Shown here: piece after piece, positions 33,250-44,177 of the stretch
How positions within the stretch are numbered: the stretch's first letter is position 1
Layout of the letters: every line of letters starts with the position of its first letter
Translations under genes and position numbers: made by a program
From: Phyto melanocephala
Taxonomy: Eukaryota > Arthropoda > Insecta > Diptera > Rhinophoridae
Direction: 5' to 3'
Assembly: GCA_941918925.1 (NCBI GenBank)
Contig: OW799236.1
Coordinates: forward strand, 73,188,465 to 73,252,464
Length of the DNA: 64,000 bases
Notes under the pieces: model-generated
The model's database searches: none
Seen by the model: only the letters and a program-made list of their open reading frames with translations
Told to the model about the DNA's origin: nothing

Positions 33250-34120
33250 TAAAAAAATATTTTATTTCTTTAAATTTTAACAACCAAGCCTCTTGGCCAT
33301 AATCGGCTACAAACTTTTACTAAAAAAAATTTACAATGCTTTTTACTTAAACTATAAAAATATAATGTAATAATAACAATCCAGATGTATAATCAATCAT
33401 ATTCTGGAAAACATCAGGGAACTCTGTTCTGCCTCTAAACAACAACTGAACATCGTCAGCAAATGAAAAATGAACACACATATTACACGATATCTTATCA
33501 AAAGGATCATTCATAAACATTATAAAAAGCAAAGGCCCAAGGACAGATCCCTGAGGAACACCACTATGAACTGAAAGCATTGAAGAAGCACGACCACCAC
33601 TATATACAAACTGCTTTCTACCAGAAAGATAAGAAAAAATTAATTTACAAGCAGACCCCGAGAAACCATAATACATATGTAGTTTTTTTAACCAAATGGA
33701 ATGACTTACTTTATCAAAAGCTTTAGCTAAATCTAAGGATAACAACACACAAACATCCTTGTCAGAAACACTTTCTCTAATATGCTCAGTTAAACCAAGC
33801 AATAAAGAAGTAATACTCCTATTACATCTAAATCCAGACTGACAGTCATAAAGCGATTGACTATCATCAATATGCTATACAAGTTGTATCTTAATTAAAT
33901 ACTCAACCATTTTAGATAAAATTGGTAAAATAGATATTGGTCGAAATTCATCAATCATATTATTTTTCCGCAAAGGAATAATTTTCGCAATTTTCCATAA
34001 TAAAGGAAAACTAGAAGTTGTCAGTATAGTGTTAACCAAACATAAAATATGATTACCAATAAATGGCATTAAAAGCTTAATAAATTTAAGAGTAAATCCA
34101 TCACAACATCCCCAAAAATT
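33250..34120 (-). pseudogene. Jockey/CR1-type non-LTR reverse transcriptase relic
   Basis: Minus strand, 5'-truncated: CDGFTLKFIKLLMPFIGNHI near 34105-34050, EFRPISILPILSKMVEYLI at about 33940, a TAG near 33873, then LLSLDLAKAFDKVSHSIW, HSGVPQGSVLGPLLFIMFMN and the active-site box FSFADDVQLLFRG (about 33460). The C-terminal third is deleted. The 3' tail (TAGTAAAAGTTTGTAGCC) matches the tail at 43.8 kb. Confidence 0.88.
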
Positions 34121-34651
34121 GTCAAAATTTATGAATTAGGAAAGGAGTTATAGATCAAAACGTACGAAAATGTATGCCACGCAGTATATTTTTCGGTGTA
34201 TTCAAAATTTAAAACGTAATATAACTGACAAAATAAGATGTATGATTTTAAAATTTTGCAACCATTGCTTTTTGGTCAAAGGCTTTGTACTAACGTAAAA
34301 TAAATGTGACACATCCACTTTTACGTACACTTCTCAAATAACGCTTTATCTCAAATTCATATCATTTCTCTATAAATTAAGATTTTGGAAGAATAAAGGA
34401 CTCTATATTGAAATATCTGAGTTGGGTTTATTAGCAGAAACTTTATTAACACGCCTACTTTAACGACCACTTTCATTGGAAGACTTAATTTACGAAAACA
34501 TTTTACTAGCATATCGAAGTTATACAAAGAAAGTGATACATATTTTAGAATAAATATATTATTCCATAGCGATTACTGTTAATAACAAATCCTGTGCTAT
34601 AAAAAAACTAAAAATTGGTGGTGGGTATAAAAGATTCGGCACAGACGAAGT

Positions 34652-34910
34652 GATTAAATTTAGGTGAAAACACTAATGATTTTAACATTAGCGTGTCATT
34701 GGTTGCATTCATTTTTAAGCACATCATTTATGACAAATTATTTTGCAATTAAGAATTCATAGAATTAATGCTTTTACGCAATTGATTTAGAAGTCTTGTA
34801 AATGAAATTCGCTTTGCACTACTTCCAATTTTTTTGCTGGTATCTTAAATACATTTCACAACGTGTAGTCATGCACTAACAATTTTTACCATGTGTAATT
34901 GTTAAGTCTT
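34652..34910. mobile_element. CCCAGCA-family fragment plus Helentron stub
   Basis: 34652-34846 is a reverse-orientation CCCAGCA-family piece ending CTTCCAATTTTTTTGCTGG. 34852-34905 holds the family A words TTTCACAACGTGTAGTCATG. Confidence 0.6.
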
Positions 34911-35640
34911 GAATTGTTTTGGGGACTAAAAACAATTGACCAATAAACGTGGCCAATTAATTCTCCTAAGTATTGCTGACAATAATATGGTACAACTATG
35001 TTAAGAAGTTATTAAGGATCTTCGAAAACATGATTTTTTAACTATGTACATATTTAAATGTTAACAATAATGCATACGTATGTGAAGATTGATACTTCTC
35101 CGGGAGAAGTTCTCCCACTCAAATTAAATTCAAGTTGTAACTATTTTTTAGACTGTTAGTTATTTCAGTCAGCGATAGCGCGGTGGGTTTTTGTTTTCTT
35201 TAAATATTAAGAATATTAAGAACTGTTAAATTTTGCATTAGATATTACATTTTATATTATCTCTTAATGCATAATAAATAATGTGATTTATAAATACATA
35301 CATACATATGTATGTATGTACATATATTTAAATAAGGAATATATAAGAAAACTTTTATATAAATAAGAAATTGAATTTTCACAAAACAATGGTTTTGTAG
35401 CTTAATGATATAACCGCTAATCTACCAATGAAAGTAATTTCTTGCATTTGTTTAATTAATTAATTTTAATTAAAAAAGAAAAGTAAAGGAATTCATATGT
35501 ACTTACATTATACTGGTCAAGCCAAGATAATGCCGTAACTACTATATTTGACTTATTTGTTTGCAATTTAATCTAGGACGCCATTTTGGAGATTTTCTTT
35601 TCATAGCTAACTAAACTTTAATAGTCAAATATATACTTTT
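34911..35640. other. Spacer without identified genes
   Basis: Contains a short inverted word TTCTCCGGGAGAAG at about 35096-35110 and ATACATATGTATGTATGTAC microsatellite at 35305. No gene supported. Confidence 0.35.
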
Positions 35641-35649
35641 TCAATAATT

Positions 35650-36232
35650 TTTGACTATAACAGAAAATATATACTTTATTGGGTCAGAAATAAATATTGT
35701 AAAAATTTCGCACGGAATGACAAACCTATTTATACCCTTTTGAATTGTCATGTGAAAGGTACATATAAAAAAATAAAATTGTATTATCTTGTTAATATGA
35801 TATATGTACATATATGTTTCATTATCTTTATAATGATTTTATCTGCTTAAAAACATCCCATTGTAAAATTATAAATTAAGTTTATGTGTGCATGTATAAA
35901 AAAAAATTAAAAATTGTTTGTCTTAACTGGGATTCGAACCTACGTTCATCCAGTTTATATTGTTGTGAAAAGACGAGGTAGTCCAAGTTTTTTTTTATTA
36001 CATCTCAGTTGTTTATAGAGCGATTTTTCTGATTTACTTACACGGGTCTTGGAGATGTCGGAGGGCTTCAAAAAGTTGATTTGAACATACAAAAGGATAG
36101 TTCTAAATTGACTCCCCTATTCATAAGATTTCAGAAAATATATACTTTATGGGGTCGGATATGAAAATTGTAGAAATTTCACACGGAATGACAAACCTTA
36201 CACTCACTGTGAAGGGTATCAAAAAAATTAGT
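35650..36232 (+). mobile_element. Helentron-like family A1, degraded copy
   Basis: Two pieces of the conserved core (TATACTTTATTGGGTCAG at 35670; TTATGGGGTCGGATATG at 36148) and CACACGGAATGACAAACC occur before TCACTGTGAAGGGTATC at the end. Rearranged and decayed. Confidence 0.65.
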
Positions 36233-36329
36233 AACCGGTCTTGGCGAAATCTGTCTGAATTACATTTTCAAATACTTTATAAAATTTGAAATAATTTTTA
36301 ATAAATGATATGCTTCAAAATTAATGCAA

Positions 36330-36560
36330 AATATTTTAAAAATCATGTAAACAAACATCAATAACTCATAAAACAATGGCATCTTTTCACCTAATATGCA
36401 GAGTAATATGCACTTGTTAGAATGAATTGCAGTTCAATTACATATATATTTATATTAACAGGTGATCTTCAATGACACGCTAATGTTTAAATCATTACTA
36501 TTTTCACCTTAACGATTCACTTCATCATCAGTTCTTCGTCACACTTTTTCTGCTGGGTTT
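36330..36560 (+). mobile_element. CCCAGCA-family fragment, 5'-truncated
   Basis: AATGACACGCTAATGTTTAA, GATTCACTTCATCATCAG and the end TTTTCTGCTGGG. It confirms that both ends of this family read CCCAGCA inward. Confidence 0.6.
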
Positions 36561-37509
36561 ATATACAATGAGATCTGAAAATACTATAAAAAAACAACTT
36601 TCCTAAACTTAACGTGCCAACGCCGGAAAAAATTTGCATTAGCTTTGCTTTCTGGTAAACCATTAATGTTTCTATTCATTTCTGTAGCTAACAATAATAA
36701 ATTTACCGATTGGAACGATTAAGCAAGGAAATAAAACATATGAAGAGAAATTTCATTTTCATTACGTTCTTGAGCTTCGTTTGACGCGGTTGCGGATGCG
36801 GATAAAATCAGCTTAAACTTTGATAGATTACATTAAAAAACCAAACAACATAGACAATTATACTAAGAATTAGTAAACTAGTGAACAAAAGTTAAAAAGG
36901 TGTAAAAAACTAAATAACAATAAATCAAAAGATAATATAACTAGAAAGAATTACCGCTAATTGTGTAAGAAAGAAAAAAAAACAGCTGAAAAATATCTAT
37001 TATATACATCTTTAAACAAAAGAGGAGACAAAAAATACATATACACAATACGAATAGCCAGCTGTTAAATAAAAGAAACTAAATGAAAAAGCAGCACAAT
37101 TTTGGAAGAAGCAACCAAAACATAGAGAAAATAATCATACGTAAACAAGTGAGAGTGTATAAGTGAGCGTCACTTTTTTTTCTTTCAAATAGAGTGTTAG
37201 TGTGTGAGTAAGTAGGAACAAAACGTCATTTTGTATTTCTTTTGACGTTCTGTTTTTCGCTGATAAAAGAATTCATATGGAAAATAGTGAAAAATCAAAC
37301 TAAATAATTACTACAAAATAAAAAAGTAAAAAATAAATAGAATAAAATTAAAAAAACCAAGTTATTTTTAGGTAACCAAACTGGTGTTTATAAAGAAAAA
37401 TTAAAATACACGTGGTCTTTTTCTAAATAAAATTCAAGAAATATTTTTCTTGAAATCGAAGTAAATATACTAAAAACTATTTTAAGTATTAATTTATAAA
37501 AACAATAAA
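36561..37509 (+). other. Probable promoter / 5' UTR region of the unknown gene
   Basis: Non-repetitive, A-rich sequence leading to the ATG at 37510, with many stop codons in all frames. It looks like a long 5' leader. No TATA box, initiator or splice pair can be called with confidence. Confidence 0.4.
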
Positions 37510-37598
37510 ATGTCTTCAAACGTTCCTATTAAAACGGAGGAAGTGATTTTAGAAAATGTTGAATATCAAAGTACGGAAGAATTGGAAGAAGAACTACA
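37510..37598 (+). CDS. First coding exon of an unrecognised protein
   Basis: ATG in a good insect context (AATAAAATGTCT) opens an acidic peptide beginning MSSNVPIKTEEVILENVEYQ and continuing with STEELEEEL. It then reaches a strong donor GTAAGT at 37599 in phase 2 (29 codons plus 2 nt). The KTEE and ELEEEL runs suggest an acidic or coiled-coil N-terminus. I do not recognise the protein. No convincing continuation exon is seen downstream to 64 kb, so the next exon may lie outside the window. Confidence 0.6.
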
Positions 37599-38096
37599 GT
37601 AAGTAATATACAAATATAAGTATGTACAACGCAATTATTTTCATTTAAAATATTGTTTGAATTCAATATTAAATAAACTCTACCGTGTTATCGTTGTTTA
37701 TTTTATAAAACCATATGTTTTCCATCTATGGGTTGCATACGGTTTTCTTATTTGTCAAATCTTCATTGTCTCAAACATAAATTTACATTCATTCAAACAT
37801 ATGGTTACGTAGTTTCTTTATACTTTTGCTCTTAGTGAAGTGTGCTGAGTAGAGTTGGAAAAAAACAAGTATGGCGCAAAATTATTGACAGTGAAAACAT
37901 TTTGTTTTTGTCGTTTTTGTTTCAATTCCTTAGTGTTTCTCTTATTTAAATTGAACTAAAAACACCCTTACACTGTTAGTAAGCGAAATGAATACATAAT
38001 TTTTAATTTATTTTTAAAGGTGCTTTATTAGCACAAAAATTTTTTTTATTCGTAATTATAACCTTAAAGTATAAAGAAATCAGCTGTTTTTCTATT
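37599..38096. other. Presumed first intron, non-repetitive start
   Basis: AT-rich, no coding sequence or repeat recognised. Confidence 0.4.
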
Positions 38097-38713
38097 AAGT
38101 TTTTGAAGTGAGTCGTATTACAGCTCTGGTCGGGTCAAGAGCTCGCGCGTCATTGCCATTATCTCTTAAGGGCAATCAGGCCGTCCTTTTCATCCGTCTT
38201 CGAGAGTTTTACGTCTCACTCTCGCGTGGTTAATTGTGTGGCGTCGCGTAACTGTGCTTTGGATACAGTTTCCAGACTATTCTACAATTAACCACGTGCA
38301 TTTATTTTAATTGGATTAACTGGAGGAGTACCAACTAAACTCATAATTTATAACTGGAGGAGCACCAACTAAACTCATAATTTACAACTGGAGGAGTACC
38401 AACCAAACTCAAATTATTCTAACTGGAGGAGTTCCATAAAACTCAGTATAATTTATTGTTCAGATGTCTCCGACTTCCTATACAAAGGTATAGGTCGACT
38501 TGCGGTGACTGAACCAACGTTTTTTTAACTGGAGGAGAACCATACAACTCAACTTTAATTACTGTTCAAGTGTCTCCGACTTCCTATACAGAGGTATAGG
38601 TCGTTTTACGGAGCCGGAACCAACGTGGAATACCCTGGCTATTTGGTCAAGAACCTCTGCCAATCAATTTTAGAGTCAAAAAAAAAAAAAAAAAAAAAAA
38701 AGTTTTTGAAGTG
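38097..38713 (+). mobile_element. Fresh poly(A) retroposon (SINE-like or 5'-truncated LINE)
   Basis: Insert 38111-38700 ends in about 23 A and is flanked by identical AAGTTTTTGAAGTG duplications (38097-38110 and about 38700-38713). This is the mark of LINE-mediated retroposition. It is more GC-rich than its surroundings. It contains four AACTGGAGGAG units (38331-38440) and a roughly 98-bp unit repeated twice (CTCCGACTTCCTATAC...GTATAGGTCG at about 38468 and 38565), each with the palindrome CCTATAC-NNNG-GTATAGG. No pol III box A/B or ORF is recognised. Confidence 0.8.
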
Positions 38714-39228
38714 TTGCCGTTTACTATGAAATCAAAAATAAATATCTATTAATCTAAAGTAAATAATACTATTACAATTATGTTCATGATAATTTGTTTA
38801 TGATTGTTTGTTTGTTTTTTCTTCATTAAATTGAAAGAAAGTATTTTAAAAGAATTTTTCAAAAAAGTGAATAAGTATTTTTAATATGTTTTTATTTTTA
38901 TATTACATGGGAAAAAAACCTGAGATTACCTACCTACTTATATATTCATAGGTACTTACCTAATATATCAACAAAGATACAAAGTAAAGATTTAATTGAT
39001 CATAGGGAGTACCTATGTATTTTAATATACCTAGGTAGGTACCAAGGTCTATTCAAAAGGTACCTTGGTAGGTACCTATCTAAACTTTAGAAAGTAACTG
39101 ATGGTATTTGTAAAGAAAATTTGTAGGTATGGATGTAATTGCAAAAAAAAGAATAAAAAACGTTTTTATTTTGCAGGGGATCAATTAATAATGAATTGAT
39201 ATTTTGCATTGTTTTTTGCATACCTATA
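38714..39228. other. Intronic spacer with TAGGTACC-rich patch
   Basis: 38925-39095 is dense in GGTACCT and TACCTAGGTAGG words that can pair with each other. No gene supported. Confidence 0.35.
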
Positions 39229-39766
39229 CAGTGGCCGTCCAATAGTACGTACTATCGTTTATACGAATCTTCAATAGTACGAATGGCAAATTTTTTGCAT
39301 TGGTAGTTCTGCAGTACGAATACATTCTTTTTTTGCTATTCGATAATACGAATAACTGTATTTTTTGTAAGAATATGCTTGTTTAAAGTTTTACTTTGAA
39401 GTTTTTTACTTGTTTTTTTCTGCGGTCAACTGCCAAATACAGTCAGTTGGTACAAAATTTAATAAATATATACTTACAATGTTTAATGACTGATTTTTTT
39501 AACAAATTAATTATATACTTTATGTAACTACATATTTACATATATATGTACAAATGTATGATTTAAATCCTATTGTCTTGACTTGAATTTGTTTATCTTT
39601 TAAGTTTTTTCTTGTTTTTTGTTTTAAATAAAAAATTAATTTAAGTTAAACTATCTGCATGTGTTTTATTTAAGATAAAAGGAGGAAAAACTGTTGTCCA
39701 ACAATACAAATTTTCTAATATTACGAATAGGCCTGACATATAATTTGTATTATTGGACGTCCACTG
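39229..39766. mobile_element. Tc1/pogo-type MITE
   Basis: Inverted ends CAGTGGCCGTCCAATA and TATTGGACGTCCACTG are flanked by TA on both sides. Subterminal AGTACGAAT / AATAATACGAAT words occur. 538 bp, non-coding. Confidence 0.75.
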
Positions 39767-39789
39767 TATTTTGAAGCACATCCATCATA

Positions 39790-40253
39790 CGTGATAAAAA
39801 AAAAACAATAAAAAAATTAACAAAAAAAAAAATATTAAAAAAAATAATGAAAATATAAATAATATATAAAATAAAAAGTTTTTTTTTTTGGCTTAGCTGG
39901 GTTTCGATGTCACGATTACTCTAACCAGTATATATGTATGTTGTTGTAATTGTGAAAAAAACTAAGTAATCGTGGTTTTTTGCTCATATCTCAGAAAGTT
40001 ATTGGCGATTGTGCTGAATTTCAATAGCGATTCATTGCCGGATGTTTCCAAAAGATTGATACCACACTCAGATCTGAGAAACATATAGTTGCTTCTAAAA
40101 GTTGTTTTTAACCAACACACGGACAGACTCCTCTATTCATAGGCTTTCCGAAAATATATACTTTATGGGGTCGGAAATGAAAATTGTAGAAATTACAAGC
40201 GGAATGACAAAGCTATATATACCCTTGTGCACCACAGGTGAAGGGTATAAAAA
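39790..40253 (+). mobile_element. Helentron-like family A2, partial copy
   Basis: A-rich core, GGCTTAGCTGGGTTTCGATG, ATCTCAGAAAGTTATTGGCG, ATAGTTGCTTCTAAAAGTTG and the A2 end CACCACAGGTGAAGGGTATA. The CAAGTAAGAG half is missing. Confidence 0.8.
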
Positions 40254-40325
40254 GAGAGACAAAAATTGCTCTCCTTTACGCTATCACCTTATGTAACTAC
40301 ACCATGAGAACAAACATAATTTAAA
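40254..40325. repeat. Small dispersed repeat AAAATTGCTCTCC
   Basis: AAAAATTGCTCTCCTTTACG and CTATCACCTTATGTA recur at about 46570-46605. Confidence 0.5.
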
Positions 40326-41278
40326 CAAGTAAGAGCGCTATATTCGGCCGTGCCGAATCTTATATACCCTTCACAACGTGTAGTCATGCAATAACAGTAG
40401 TTTGTATCACCATTCATCTCATATGAAATACGTACATACATATAAAAAATATACATATATAACAACATCCCATTGTAAAATTATAAATTTACGTATGTAT
40501 GTTAAAAAAAAAATAATAAAAAAAAAATTTAAAAAAAAAATTTAAAAAAAAATAATAAAAATATAAATAATATATTAAATAAAAAATAAAAAAAAAATAA
40601 AAAAAAAATTTAAAAAAAAATTTTTTAAATATAAAAAAAATTTTTTTTGGCTCAGCTGGGATTCGATGCCACGTTTTCTCTAACCAGTATACACGTTTAT
40701 ATGTATGTATGTTGTTGTAATGTTGTTTTTGTGAAAAAAAATCGAGGTGGTCGTGGGTTTTTGCTCATATCTCAGTTGTTTATGTACCGATGTTTCTGAT
40801 TTTCAATAGCGATCTACTCCCGAATATTTCTGATATTTTAATACCTCACCCGAGTCCAAGCGATGTCGGGGGGCTTCAAAAAGTTGATTTCAACATACAC
40901 ACTATTCATAAGCTTTCAGAATATATATACTTTATGCGGTCGGAAATGAAAATTGTAGAAATTTCACACGGAATGACAAACCTATATATCGATGCCTTAC
41001 TTCCTCAACCTCGTATCTTAAAAAATAAAATTTTTCAGGAGAGACAAAAAAAAACGGTTCATCTTTTTATACTTCGGTGTTTGGGTAAAAGTTTAAATGC
41101 AATTATCAAGGAATTGATTGTATTTATGTATATTAGTAGTAATAATATACTAATCTTTTTTAGTTAAAGCATAAAACAATCGTTTCATATGAAAAAGTGA
41201 AAACCGTATTTTTTAAGATACGAGGTTGAGGAAGTAAGGCATCGATATACCCTTTTTCACTGTGTGAAGGGTATAAAA
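40326..41278 (+). mobile_element. Helentron-like family A1 with MITE insertion
   Basis: Full-length layout from CAAGTAAGAGCGCTATATTC to CACTGTGTGAAGGGTATAAA. It carries a ~60-bp internal deletion at about 40905 (the CGGACAGACGG segment) and a MITE at 40990-41244. Confidence 0.85.
40990..41244. mobile_element. 255-bp MITE with 38-bp perfect inverted ends
   Basis: Ends CGATGCCTTACTTCCTCAAC and complement, identical for 38 bp. It is inserted in the CCTATATATACCC segment of the family A1 element. Comparison with the intact copy at 8605-8620 implies a 4-bp ATAT duplication, though the palindromic flank leaves some ambiguity. Non-coding. Confidence 0.85.
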
Positions 41279-41804
41279 CTTGAAAACATCAATAAAGTTG
41301 GTAAGGTAGGTATTTAGGTAAATAAGGTTTAAATAGAAATGTGCGACCAGGAAATAAATTCTTGTTCTATGATACAATAAAATGAAAGGTTTTTGTGTGT
41401 CTTTTTGTATGGTGATGGTGTCAAGATACCATTCATCATACCTACATATGTAGGTACTAGCATTTAACCCGCTACTTCGATAGCGCAATTCTTACTACTT
41501 ATTGAATACTCAAGTTCTATTTTTAATTATTAAATACTTTTAGTTCAATTTATGAAAATTTGTATCTCTGATTCAATTTACTTTGAAAAATAAAAAGTAA
41601 AGTAAGGATATATCGGGCATATATTTCCTTACTAAAAGCAAGATCAATGCTACTGAGTTTCAAAAATTAAGATTCAAAATTTGCAAAAATTACCCTAAAA
41701 ATAATAACAGTAACATTTTTTCCTTCACTAAAAACTTCCACTTGGTTTATTATTACCTACATTCAGAATTCTATGTATACAATATATAAATAAAGAGAAA
41801 AAGT
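41279..41804. other. Intronic spacer
   Basis: No gene supported. CCTACATATGTAGG palindrome at about 41440. Confidence 0.3.
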
Positions 41805-42011
41805 AATTTTGGTCGTCCATAATATTAGGAGTTAGACCTCGGATCAAAAAACACTAATTTTAAGAATCCATGTTTACAAACGTAACAATACAAATAATAC
41901 AATAAAAATAGGAAAAGGGTTTTTTGTGTCTTCAATATCATTTTAATTCTAAATTTGAATCAATAATCCTTGATTGTACAATCCTACCTTCATAAACGTA
42001 GAAAATACAAA
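41805..42011. repeat. Two diverged satellite monomers (same family as the 24-kb array)
   Basis: GTCGTCCATAATATTAGGAG, then AATCCTTGATTGTACAATCC and ACGTAGAAAATACAAAAAGT, matching both monomer types. As at 27 kb, they abut a family A Helentron end. Confidence 0.75.
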
Positions 42012-42135
42012 AAGTCCCATTTATATGTATGTACGTATATCATATGGAATGGTGATACAAACTACTGTTATTGCACGACTACACGTTGTGAAGGGTATAT
42101 AAGATTCGGCACGGCCGAATATAGCGCTCTTACTT
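42012..42135 (-). mobile_element. Helentron-like family A end fragment
   Basis: GGAATGGTGATACAAACTAC to the hairpin TTCGGCACGGCCGAA and CTCTTACTTG, directly joined to the satellite monomers. Confidence 0.8.
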
Positions 42136-43329
42136 GTTTTTACTCCAAGTAGTAATTTTTTAAAATGGTCAATTTTCGTTTTTCAATCGATTTTGCAGAC
42201 TTAATAGACTTTATTTAAATCGATACTCAAAGTACAACAATTAGACAAAAATTTAAAGGAGACCATTTTATTAAGTAGTACAAAGCCATACAAACAAAAT
42301 GCCGCTGCACAACATTGTATTATTGAAAATTAAAGTGCCTTCATAAACTAGGTATATCTCTTAAACCACAATATTTCCAAAAATGATATTAGTTTTGTTG
42401 TTATTGAGCTATGAGGCAATGTACAAATAAACATATCCTTAATACGATTAAAAAAATAAAATAATATTTATCTAAATTTGTATTTGTATTAAGTTTCGAC
42501 TCCATGCGCTCCTTTGAATTTACCAGATAAAATATGGAATTTATGAAAAGTTCTTTAAAAACTATCTATTTAATAATACATACAAAACTTGTGTGTAATC
42601 TACAAAAAGGGAAAAATTTTACAAAACTTAATATAAAAATCTAAACTTGGTACCTATAATGATTTGAGAAATATATTGCAAAAGATAATTTTATTTAAAA
42701 AAAAAATTTGATTTTTTTTTTGCTTTGGCAACACGTAAATTTGTTTTTCTTTTTATTGAAACCGTATGATTTTATTGTTGTTATTGCTTTTGTTATAAAC
42801 TAAGTAGGTACCTACATATGTATGTGTAATTATTGTTGGATTTTTTTTTTATAATAAATTACATACATATGTAGGTATTTAGCTGTTGAAACAGCTGTAC
42901 CGGCAAATATCTAACAGAAAAGCCAGTCAATCGGTTTATGTATGTATGTATATGTACCTATCATTTATAAATAAGTTTGAATAAAATTTTTGTAAGACAA
43001 TACTTATAAATATGTCTTTCAATTGGCCTTTAAAAACCAAATAATTTTGAATTAAATTTTTGTGCAGTTTAAGTCGCTTTGGGTTCAGTACAAGGTTTAT
43101 ACTAAGGTATCTACATACTTATAATTTTTTCCAATTTTTAAGAATTTTTTGGAAAAAAAAGCATGTGTATGTACATACATTTTTTTCAGTATATTTTTGT
43201 TGCGCATTATAATCCATATTACTTTCCGAAAAAAATTTTTCCCCACAAATACATATTTTTTTATTTCTTGACGATTTTAACTAATTTGAATATTTGAATT
43301 ATAAACATACATACATATGTACATACTTT
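42136..43329. other. Intronic spacer
   Basis: AT-rich, no gene or clear repeat apart from ATACATATGTAGGTA microsatellite words. Confidence 0.35.
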
Positions 43330-44103
43330 TTTATACCCTTCACCTGTGGTGTACAAGGGTATATATAGCTTTGTCATTCCGTTTGTAATTTCTACAATTT
43401 TCATTTCCGACCCAATAAAGTATATATTTTCTGAAAGCTTATGAATAGACGAGTCGATTAAGCCCTGACCGTCTGTCCGTGTGTTGGTTGAAATTAACTT
43501 TTAGAAGCAACTATATGTTCCTCAGATCTGAATATGGTATCAATCTTTTAGAAATATTCAGGAATGAATCGCTATTGAAATTCAGCACAATCGCCCCATA
43601 ACTTTCTGAGATATGAGCAAAAAAAAAACACGACCACCTCGTTTTTTTCACAATTACAACAACAACCTACATACATACTGGTTAAAGTAAACGTGGCATC
43701 GAAGCTGTGCCAAAAAAATTTTTTTTTTATTTTATATAATATTTATATTTTTATTATTTTTTTTTATAAAATTTTTTTAGTAGAAGTTTGTAGCCAATTA
43801 TGGCCTAAAGGCTGATTGCCAAAATTTGAATAAATAAATAAATAAATAAATTTTTTAATTTAAAAAAAAAAAAATTTTTAATTTTTTTTAAATTTTTTTT
43901 TAATGTTTTTATTGTTTTTTTTTTTTTAACAAATACATTTTTTTTACGTAAACTCAACTTATAATTCTGCAATATGATGTTTTGTATATGTATGTACGTA
44001 TTTCATATGATAAGAATGGTTATACAAACAATTGTTATTGCATGACTACACGTTGTGAAGGGTATATAAGATTCGGCACGGCCGAATATAGCAATCTTAC
44101 TTG
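43330..44103 (-). mobile_element. Helentron-like family A2, full-length copy
   Basis: TATACCCTTCACCTGTGGTG end, conserved core, GTGGCATCGAAGCTGTGCC, T-rich core with a LINE tail inserted (43771-43850), then the hairpin TTCGGCACGGCCGAA and ATCTTACTTG. Confidence 0.85.
43771..43850 (+). mobile_element. 5'-truncated non-LTR tail
   Basis: TTTAGTAGAAGTTTGTAGCC ... TATGGCC, then (AAAT)5-type tail. Same 3' end as the Jockey/CR1-type relic at 33250-33330 on the minus strand. Confidence 0.75.
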
Positions 44104-44177
44104 TTATAAGTATATTTTACCAACTAAAGCTTTACTCTATTTCCAACTACCCTGCATCTTTACATTTATTTTATTTA

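Larger units (their letters stand above)
33100..34648 (-). mobile_element. Helentron-like family B, diverged copy split by a retrotransposon
   Basis: Family B words (GTTATAGCTCG, ACATCGAATAAAATTG) occupy 33100-33250. They resume after the reverse transcriptase insert with GGAGTTATAGATCAAAACG (about 34143), CTCAAATAACGCTTTATCTC, and the GGTGGGTATAAAAGATTCGG end at about 34620. Confidence 0.7.

Noticed and set aside
35380..35425. Possible tRNA-like or mitochondrial-insert sequence (GTAGCTTAATGATA)
   Set aside because: No cloverleaf can be completed and the flanks are ordinary AT-rich DNA.
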